Of a stretch of DNA of 19,642 nt, positions 14,578-19,642 are shown one piece after another. A program made the position numbers and the translations under genes. Under the pieces are notes generated by a model that was given only the letters and a program-made list of their open reading frames with translations, ran no database searches and was not told the origin of the DNA. The first letter of the stretch is position 1. Each line of letters begins with the position of its first letter. Source of the stretch: Alphaproteobacteria bacterium (GTDB lineage: Bacteria; Pseudomonadota; Alphaproteobacteria; Rhizobiales; Beijerinckiaceae); NCBI GenBank assembly GCA_009921785.1, contig RFXE01000009.1, positions 1 through 19,642 of the forward strand, read 5' to 3'.

Positions 14578-14609
14578 AAGGACCGCGGCGGATATTCGTC
14601 GCGGTCCTT
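14578..14609 (+). promoter_or_regulatory. intercistronic hairpin between binding-protein and permease genes
   Basis: AAGGACCGCG (14578-14587) pairs perfectly with 14600-14609, extended inward by three more pairs (one G-U) to a 13-bp stem with a six-base loop. Only a short, C-interrupted T stretch follows, so it is at best a partial terminator. Such hairpins after binding-protein genes usually stabilise the upstream mRNA, keeping the binding protein in excess over the membrane parts. Confidence 0.75.
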
Positions 14610-14636
14610 CTCTCTTGAAAGGGCGATTGGTCAAAA

Positions 14637-15356
14637 ATGGACCAGGCCTCTCTCTTTTCTCTGCTGAGTTTCGGCCCCGATGGCTGGGGCATGCGATTCG
14701 TTGAAGGCCTCGTCGTTACTGTTGAAGTGTCGGTATCCGCTTATGCCGTCTCTCTCATTCTGGGATTGATCGGGGCGAGTGCCAAATTATCATCCTCTAA
14801 AATCGCGCGCGGCATTGCTGATGTTTACACAACGCTTGTTCGCGCTTTGCCCGAATTGCTGTTGCTGTTGCTCATTTATTTTTCAGGCGCGGACGCCATC
14901 AAATTTGTCTTGAGCCTCATCAGCGAAGACTTTGAGGATTTCGAAGTCGATCCCTTTGCCGCCGCCGTGGCAGCGCTGGGTTTCATCGGCGGCGCTTACA
15001 TGACCGAAGTAATGCGCGGCGCCATTCTCTCAATCCCGAATGGTCAAATCGAAGCGGCAAAAGCCAGCGGCATGTCACGCTTTCTCACATTGCGCCGCGT
15101 GATCTTGCCGCAAATGCTGCGTTATGCTCTGCCGGGCATGGGCAATCTCTGGCTGTCGGCGACGAAAGATTCATCGCTCATCAGCGTGCTTGGTAACACA
15201 CAAGATCTTCTCTTCATGGGCTATCGCGCCTCAGCAGTGACCAAGCATTACGGATTTTTCTATTCGGTCGCAGCCATTTTGTTTTTGGCCATTACCGTGA
15301 TTTCCATGATTGTCATTCGCCTCCTCGAGGCGCGTCTTAACCGCGGCTACAAATAG
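14637..15356 (+). CDS. amino acid ABC transporter permease, HisQ/AotQ type
   Basis: This 239-residue inner-membrane permease of the HisMQ family has about five transmembrane helices. The first is GLVVTVEVSVSAYAVSLILG, and the family TVxxS region sits early. The cytoplasmic EAA loop that docks with the ATPase is EVMRGAILSIPNGQIEAAKA followed by SGMSRFLTLRRVILP (about residues 122-158). An acidic stretch (SEDFEDFEVDP, about 98-108) forms an unusually charged loop before the third helix. It pairs with the next permease as the heterodimeric channel of the importer. It starts 67 bases after the binding-protein stop, beyond the hairpin, and ends eight bases before the second permease. Confidence 0.92.
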   Translation: MDQASLFSLLSFGPDGWGMRFVEGLVVTVEVSVSAYAVSLILGLIGASAKLSSSKIARGIADVYTTLVRALPELLLLLLIYFSGADAIKFVLSLISEDFEDFEVDPFAAAVAALGFIGGAYMTEVMRGAILSIPNGQIEAAKASGMSRFLTLRRVILPQMLRYALPGMGNLWLSATKDSSLISVLGNTQDLLFMGYRASAVTKHYGFFYSVAAILFLAITVISMIVIRLLEARLNRGYK

Positions 15357-15364
15357 GAGCGGGC

Positions 15365-16069
15365 ATGGACGAGTCACTTTCTTTCTTCCTTTCTATAGCG
15401 CCGACATTACTTGCGGCTGTTCCTGTGACGCTCACCTTGACATTTTTCTCGGCACTTATCGGCAACTCACTGGCGGTACCGGTTGCCGTTGCCTCACTCT
15501 CACCTAATCCGCTCTTACGCTATCCAAGTGCGTTTTATATTTTTGTAATGCGCGGCACGCCGCTACTCGCACAAACCTATCTCATCTATTATGGGCTTGG
15601 TGAATTGTTGCCGGGAACATGGGTGCAGAAAAGCTTTCTCTGGCCATATCTGCGTGATGGCTTTTGGTATGCTATCTTTGCCTTCTCGCTTAATACGGCC
15701 GGCTATACGGGCGAGATTTTGCGCGGTGCTATTATGGCGGTACCCAAAGGCGAAATTGAAGCCGCGCGTGCCTATGGGTTTTCGAAGGGTTTGATTTTTT
15801 GGCGCGTAACCTTGCCGCGCGCGATTCAAATTTGTCTCCCAACAATGACTGGTGAAACCATTCTTTTGTTGAAAGCGACGTCACTCGCCTCACTCATTAC
15901 GGTGTGGGAAGTGATGGGCACTGCGCGGCAAATTCAGAAAGTGACCTTCCGTGTCTATGAACCACTGATTGCGGCGGGTTTGCTTTATATCATTATGGTT
16001 TTTGTTTTGACACGGTTGATGATCATTGTTGAACGACGCATCAACCGTCATCGCCTCGCGCCTGTGTAA
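15365..16069 (+). CDS. amino acid ABC transporter permease, HisM/AotM type
   Basis: The second permease, 234 residues, has about five transmembrane helices. The N-terminal helix is TLLAAVPVTLTLTFFSALIG, followed by FVMRGTPLLAQTYLIYYG, a strongly conserved HisM-family segment. The EAA loop is EILRGAIMAVPKGEIEAARA followed by YGFSKGLIFWRVTLP (about residues 118-152). Together with the preceding protein it forms the transmembrane pore. Start ATG 15365 has AGGAGCGGGC just upstream, and the gap to the previous gene is only eight bases, to the next eleven, so the three are clearly co-transcribed. No unusual features. Confidence 0.92.
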   Translation: MDESLSFFLSIAPTLLAAVPVTLTLTFFSALIGNSLAVPVAVASLSPNPLLRYPSAFYIFVMRGTPLLAQTYLIYYGLGELLPGTWVQKSFLWPYLRDGFWYAIFAFSLNTAGYTGEILRGAIMAVPKGEIEAARAYGFSKGLIFWRVTLPRAIQICLPTMTGETILLLKATSLASLITVWEVMGTARQIQKVTFRVYEPLIAAGLLYIIMVFVLTRLMIIVERRINRHRLAPV

Positions 16070-16080
16070 GGATATTCGCT

Positions 16081-16848
16081 ATGGATACGACATTAAAAGT
16101 CGAAGATCTGCACAAACGCTTTGGCGCGGTGGAAGTCTTGAAGGGCGTTTCTCTTGAAGCCCGCACAGGTGATGTGATTGCGATGATCGGATCGTCGGGC
16201 TCAGGCAAATCGACGTTGCTGCGCTGTATTAATCTATTGGAGATTCCGAATTCAGGCCGCGTCACTGTTAATGGTGAGTTGATCCGCATGAAGCCCTTGC
16301 CGGACGGAACGGCAAAGCCTGAAGATATGAAGCAAGTCGAGCGTATCCGGTCGAAACTCGCGATGGTGTTTCAAAGTTTTAATCTCTGGTCGCATCGTAC
16401 GATTCTCGAAAACGTGATTGAAGCGCCCATCCATGTTTTAGGCGTTCCCCGCAAAGAGGCGATTGAGCGCGCTGAAGCGCTACTGGCCAAAGTTGGCATT
16501 GCCGAGAAGCGGAATTTCTATCCCAACCATCTTTCTGGTGGGCAACAACAACGCGCCGCAATTGCGCGCGCACTCGCCATGGAGCCGAGTGTCTTGTTGT
16601 TTGACGAGCCTACGTCAGCGCTTGATCCCGAGCTTGTGGGTGAAGTGTTGCAAGTGATGCGCAAGCTTGCAGAGGAGGGGCGCACGATGCTGGTCGTGAC
16701 CCATGAAATGGGCTTTGCGCGTGACGTGGCGAGCGAAATCGTCTTTCTCCACAAGGGGCAGATCGAGGAAAAAGGCGCGCCGCGCGAGGTGCTTTCCGCG
16801 CCCAAATCCGAGCGATTGAAACAATTTTTAAGCTCGACCCGCCATTAA
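16081..16848 (+). CDS. amino acid ABC transporter ATP-binding protein, HisP/AotP type
   Basis: The 255-residue ATPase of a polar amino acid importer contains all nucleotide-binding motifs: Walker A GSSGSGKST (about 38-46), Q-loop FQSFNLW, signature LSGGQQQRAAIARALAM, Walker B VLLFDEPTSALDPE, and H-loop VVTHEMG. It carries the inserted stretch LIRMKPLPDGTAKPEDMKQV after the first strands, which is typical of the HisP/OccP/AotP subgroup that serves basic amino acids (histidine, arginine, ornithine, octopine), and so supports the arginine assignment. It is a cytoplasmic homodimer attached to the two permeases. It is the last gene of the operon, with AAGGA about nine bases before the ATG and no clear terminator after it. 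Confidence 0.94.
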   Translation: MDTTLKVEDLHKRFGAVEVLKGVSLEARTGDVIAMIGSSGSGKSTLLRCINLLEIPNSGRVTVNGELIRMKPLPDGTAKPEDMKQVERIRSKLAMVFQSFNLWSHRTILENVIEAPIHVLGVPRKEAIERAEALLAKVGIAEKRNFYPNHLSGGQQQRAAIARALAMEPSVLLFDEPTSALDPELVGEVLQVMRKLAEEGRTMLVVTHEMGFARDVASEIVFLHKGQIEEKGAPREVLSAPKSERLKQFLSSTRH

Positions 16849-16904
16849 GGCGCGCTTAACCCCAAAAAGATGACCCATTTTTCGCATTCTTGACCGAGCA
16901 CTAT

Positions 16905-16936
16905 CCTAACGTTAGGGAAGTTTACTTAACGTTAGG
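16905..16936 (+). promoter_or_regulatory. tandem TAACGTTA palindromes upstream of the glycan cassette
   Basis: CCTAACGTTAGG (16905-16916) is a perfect 12-bp palindrome. CTTAACGTTAGG (16925-16936) repeats it with one changed base. Their centres are exactly 20 bp apart, about two turns of the helix, and the second abuts the ribosome binding site. A TTGACC (-35-like) sits at 16890-16895. This is the layout of a cooperative repressor or activator site. Confidence 0.6.
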
Positions 16937-16947
16937 AGGCTCCGATT
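16934..16947 (+). promoter_or_regulatory. AGGAGG ribosome binding site followed by AUU
   Basis: AGGAGG (16934-16939) is five bases before ATT (16945-16947), which is in frame with the glycosyltransferase-like gene. No ATG, GTG or TTG in this frame lies within reach of the site; the first is GTG 16984, which has no ribosome binding site of its own. Confidence 0.55.
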
Positions 16948-17946
16948 TCTGATTCGCGTTTAAGGCCCCGATTTGACCGCGTTGTGCTTCTGTGCCCCCA
17001 CGTTGTGACCGGGGGACCCGAGGCCATACATCAATTGTCTGATGCTATTCTTAGCTTTGGTGGCGAGGTCATTGTTGCCTATTACGGAAATCAGGTGGGT
17101 CTCTCAATTGAAGATAGTGGGGTCGCGTGCGCCTTCTCGGGCAACCCCACGCCACAACCCTATCGTGACTATCGTGCTATTGTGGCCTCGCGTATTCCGT
17201 TAACTGAAAACTCGTTGGTCCTTTATCCGGAATCCGTTTTAAGTTGGGTTGCAGCGTCCCGGCCCTTTCAAGTGGGTATCTGGTGGGTTTCCGTTGATAA
17301 TGCCATCGTTAAAGCCCCCCAGCTTGCTTATGATTTTCACCGCAACGCGTTTCTTTCGCGTCCTAATCTCATTCATTACTTTCAATCAGCCTATGCGCAT
17401 GATTATTTGAACAAAGGTGGCGCAAGGACGATTTATCCTTTGGCCGATTATATCAATCAACGATATCTCAATGCGCAGAGGAAGTCTTCACGCGATCAAT
17501 CCATCACTTTTTTCCCGCGCAAAGGGGGCGCACTTGCCTCTGTCTTTTTCGATTCTCATCCAGACCTTAACCGGATGCCGATTGAGAATATGCCGCCGGA
17601 AGCTGTCCATGATACGTTGCTCAAATCCCAGATCTATATCGATTTTGGTCATCATCCGGGGAAAGATCGTATTCCTCGTGAAGCGGCAATCTCTGGAAAT
17701 ATAGTATTTTTGCATGAGCGCGGTGCAGCAGCGTTCCACCTCGATCATCCACTAGATCGCTTCTTTCTGTTTACCTCAGCGGATATAAATAATGGCTCAC
17801 TTTATGAGCGCGTAAAAAAGGTATTGGCGGAACCAGGAAAATATTTCGCAGCTCAATCAGCCTATCATTCTCGTATCTCCTTTGAGCGCGAGGAATTCCT
17901 GACGCAAGTCAAAATGAATTTTTTTGAACCGCTTTTGACGCGGTAA
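16945..17946 (+). CDS. glycosyltransferase-like protein, probable AUU start
   Basis: Read from AUU 16945 the product is 333 residues; from GTG 16984 it is 320. The N-terminus, DRVVLLCPHVVTGGPEAIHQL, is a beta strand followed by a GGPE/GGxE loop and helix, as in GT-B glycosyltransferases of surface-polysaccharide clusters. A C-terminal half with IYIDFGHHPGKDRIPREAAISG resembles the GT-B donor-site region (conserved Gly, Arg and Glu in 'G.DR.PREA'). No signal peptide or membrane helix is seen. The GTG start would remove part of the first strand and lacks a ribosome binding site, so AUU behind AGGAGG is preferred. It lies 20 bases before the UDP-galactopyranose mutase gene, suggesting transfer of a galactofuranose or related sugar, which is inference. 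Base composition is visibly more AT-rich than the upstream genes. Confidence 0.6.
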   Translation: MSDSRLRPRFDRVVLLCPHVVTGGPEAIHQLSDAILSFGGEVIVAYYGNQVGLSIEDSGVACAFSGNPTPQPYRDYRAIVASRIPLTENSLVLYPESVLSWVAASRPFQVGIWWVSVDNAIVKAPQLAYDFHRNAFLSRPNLIHYFQSAYAHDYLNKGGARTIYPLADYINQRYLNAQRKSSRDQSITFFPRKGGALASVFFDSHPDLNRMPIENMPPEAVHDTLLKSQIYIDFGHHPGKDRIPREAAISGNIVFLHERGAAAFHLDHPLDRFFLFTSADINNGSLYERVKKVLAEPGKYFAAQSAYHSRISFEREEFLTQVKMNFFEPLLTR

Positions 17947-17966
17947 CTTGCCAGCAAGGATTTTCA

Positions 17967-18968
17967 ATGAAAATTCTGATTGTTGGCGCGGGACTCTATG
18001 GTGCTGTATTAGCGCGCGCCTTGGCGGAGAAAGGCCATAGCATCCACCTTATCGAGAAGCGCGACCATATTGCCGGAAACTGTTTTGACTATGTCAACGC
18101 TCTCGGCATTCGCGTGCATCGCTATGGCCCACATATTTTCCATACTTCAAATGAACAAGTCATCGCTTATGTAAAACGCTTTGCTGACTGGTTGCCCTAT
18201 CGCCATCGTGTACGTGCGCAATTGGCCGATGGTACGCTGGTTCCTTTGCCTGTTAATCGCGAGACCTTATATTATGTTCCCAAAGATCGCGTGATTGATA
18301 CTTTTTTTCGACCCTATTCTGAAAAGATGTGGGGTATGCCGCTTGAAGAGATTGATCCGTCAATCATGTCGCGTGTCCCCATCGATCCCGATTCACCGGA
18401 TGATTATTTTCCGAAGGATTCTTTCGTTGGCTTCCCGCGCGGAGGCTATACGGGTTTTGTGGGTGAGATTCTACGGCATGATTTGATTTCTGTTGCCTTG
18501 ATGACAAGGTATCAGCGTGGGATCGAGGACGATTTTGATTATTGTTTCAACGCCATGCCGATTGATGAATTTTTTGGGTTCAGGCTCGGACGTTTGCCCT
18601 ATCGATCAATTCGTTTTCATCATTATGATTTACCTTCGCCACGATCTTCGCCTTGGCCCGTTATTAATTTCACCCATAAGGGACCCATGACTCGTGTGAC
18701 TGAATGGAAAAACTTTCCTAATCATGGCGGGCATGACGATTATACGAGCATAACATTCGAAGAACCCTGCGCCGATGAGGATAATGATTATGAGCGCTAT
18801 TATCCGGTCAAAGACCGGTTGGGTGTAAATCGTATCCTCTACAAGGACTATTTTGCGCTCGTTCCTTCACGCATGCGCTTTATAGGTCGCACGGGACTTT
18901 ATGCTTATCTCGATATGCATCAGGCGATATCATCAGCACTGGCTTTGGCCGATGATGTATTGGTCTGA
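17967..18968 (+). CDS. glf: UDP-galactopyranose mutase, short form
   Basis: This FAD enzyme interconverts UDP-galactopyranose and UDP-galactofuranose, the donor for galactofuranose in surface glycans. The Rossmann FAD motif is VGAGLYGA (6-13), followed by IEKRDHIAGN, YGPHIFHT (53-60), YSEKMWG (117-123), FPRGGYTGF, INFTHKGPMTR with Arg243 and ERYYPV, and ends with YAYLDMHQA. At 333 residues it is shorter than typical bacterial enzymes (about 365-390): compared with E. coli Glf, roughly 35 residues are missing between LPVNRETL and YSEKMWG, the helical substrate domain. The first mobile-loop arginine is kept (Arg136), but the following RIPVR is RVPID here. AAGGA precedes the ATG. It is co-oriented with the glycosyltransferase-like gene 20 bases upstream, and its 3' end is six bases from the convergent GS gene. 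Confidence 0.88.
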   Translation: MKILIVGAGLYGAVLARALAEKGHSIHLIEKRDHIAGNCFDYVNALGIRVHRYGPHIFHTSNEQVIAYVKRFADWLPYRHRVRAQLADGTLVPLPVNRETLYYVPKDRVIDTFFRPYSEKMWGMPLEEIDPSIMSRVPIDPDSPDDYFPKDSFVGFPRGGYTGFVGEILRHDLISVALMTRYQRGIEDDFDYCFNAMPIDEFFGFRLGRLPYRSIRFHHYDLPSPRSSPWPVINFTHKGPMTRVTEWKNFPNHGGHDDYTSITFEEPCADEDNDYERYYPVKDRLGVNRILYKDYFALVPSRMRFIGRTGLYAYLDMHQAISSALALADDVLV

Positions 18969-18974
18969 TTTCAC

Positions 18975-19642
18975 TCAGAGATAAAAATCATATTCGCGTG
19001 CCACGGGCCGCTCGAAGAGTTCGTTGAATTCGCCGAGTTTTGTCTCGCGATAGGCTTTAAGGAATTTCAGCGGAATATAATCGGTTATATGTTTCGCCTT
19101 GATGAGATCATCAAGTGCGGCATGAAAATGCGATGCGGGCGTCTTGAATCCTTTCGGCGGATTGATCGTATCCGCACGTCGCAAGGTGATGGGGTCGGAC
19201 GGGGTCAGCTTATTCTTGATCCCGTAATGAAGCCCCGCAAGAACGGCGGCGAGGGCAAGATGGGGCGAAGCATCCGCGCAAGACGCGCGATGTTCGATGC
19301 GTTTGCCTTTCGCGTCACTGTGCGGAATCCGGAGCGCTACCGAGCGGTTATTCGGTCCCCAATGCGCATTCACCGGCACGAAATTATATTGCTCATAGCG
19401 GCGGAAAGCCGAAAAATTTGGTGCAAAAAACGCGAATGACTCTGACAAAGTCTTTTGCAATCCGGCAACCGCATGCCCAAGCAGCGCGTCGCCGCTTTCA
19501 GCTTTGCCGAAGAGGTTTTCACCCGTCTCATTCACAAGGCTTACATGAATATGAAGCCCGTTTCCGGGCTCTTCCAGATAGGGCTTGGCCATGAATGTCG
19601 CATCATGGCCTTGCGAACGCGCCACACCGCGAATGAGACGGC
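18975..19642 (-). CDS. glutamine synthetase family protein, PuuA-like, N-terminus beyond window
   Basis: The frame is open from the right edge to the stop at 18975, giving 222 C-terminal residues; the start lies outside. It is a glutamine synthetase catalytic domain: YLEEPGNGLHIHVSL (the conserved GxGxHxHxS strand), NFSAFRRYE, WGPNNRSVALRIP with the catalytic Arg, and RIEHRASCADASPHLALAAVLAG (the E-x-R-x-x-x-A-x-A-N/S-P motif). The FVPVNAHWGPNNRS form, rather than the assimilatory enzyme's version, points to the gamma-glutamylpolyamine synthetase (PuuA) or related GS-like enzymes that ligate glutamate to amines. The family is used in putrescine degradation, so it could connect with guanidinobutyrate/GABA metabolism from the aruHI pathway, but this is inference. 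Residues of the N-terminal beta-grasp domain are not visible. Confidence 0.88.
   Translation of the reverse strand, partial: RLIRGVARSQGHDATFMAKPYLEEPGNGLHIHVSLVNETGENLFGKAESGDALLGHAVAGLQKTLSESFAFFAPNFSAFRRYEQYNFVPVNAHWGPNNRSVALRIPHSDAKGKRIEHRASCADASPHLALAAVLAGLHYGIKNKLTPSDPITLRRADTINPPKGFKTPASHFHAALDDLIKAKHITDYIPLKFLKAYRETKLGEFNELFERPVAREYDFYL

Noticed and set aside
18367..18390. Loss of the essential mobile-loop arginine in the UDP-galactopyranose mutase
   Set aside because: Counting from the conserved Trp (14 residues on) shows that the essential arginine corresponds to Arg136, which is present; only the second arginine of the RIPVR motif is changed.
1..19642. Prophage, integrative element, CRISPR array, tRNA or rRNA genes
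   Set aside because: No integrase, transposase, phage structural gene, regularly spaced repeats, cloverleaf or rRNA-like sequence was recognised on either strand.

Overview
The window looks like a stretch of alphaproteobacterial chromosome, probably Hyphomicrobiales (Rhizobiales). The evidence is a moderately GC-rich, dense gene layout, an alphaproteobacterial-style cyclopropane fatty acid synthase, a sigma-54 promoter in front of flgM, and intergenic palindromes of the kind abundant in that order. No tRNA, rRNA, CRISPR array, transposase or phage gene was seen, and no gene-free stretch exceeds 300 bases.

Left part (1-7739) is general metabolism and housekeeping: a truncated SDR oxidoreductase, an alpha/beta hydrolase of the kynurenine-formamidase-like group, a nitroreductase-family flavoprotein with its own terminator, a type II haloacid dehalogenase, a RelB/YafQ-type toxin-antitoxin pair, an EamA/DMT exporter, the tRNA hydroxylase trhO overlapping a YihY/BrkB-like membrane protein, and cfa running convergently into that membrane gene.

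Middle (7740-8590): a divergent control region with two inverted repeats on the cfa side and a near-perfect sigma-54 -24/-12 promoter facing right. It precedes a 57-residue protein I do not recognise and a FlgM-type anti-sigma factor; an AT-rich palindrome sits between them.

Right part (8614-16848) is an arginine / methylarginine catabolic region: an M20 amidohydrolase, a dimethylargininase (ddaH) whose start codon appears to be missing, an aruI-like 2-ketoarginine decarboxylase and an aruH-like arginine:pyruvate transaminase in one operon. Divergent from these is a four-gene polar-amino-acid ABC importer (binding protein, two permeases, ATPase). A glutamine synthetase-like gene of the PuuA type, cut by the right edge, may belong to the same nitrogen-scavenging theme. 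Together these could import basic amino acids, transaminate arginine to 2-ketoarginine, decarboxylate it, and hydrolyse N-methylated arginine to citrulline.

Between the ABC operon and the GS gene lies a more AT-rich two-gene glycan cassette (16905-18968): a glycosyltransferase-like protein that seems to start at AUU behind a perfect AGGAGG, and a short UDP-galactopyranose mutase. It is preceded by a tandem pair of TAACGTTA palindromes 20 bp apart. This cassette, the broken-looking ddaH start, the sigma-54 flgM unit and the switch-like leader of the ABC operon are the points most worth a second look.
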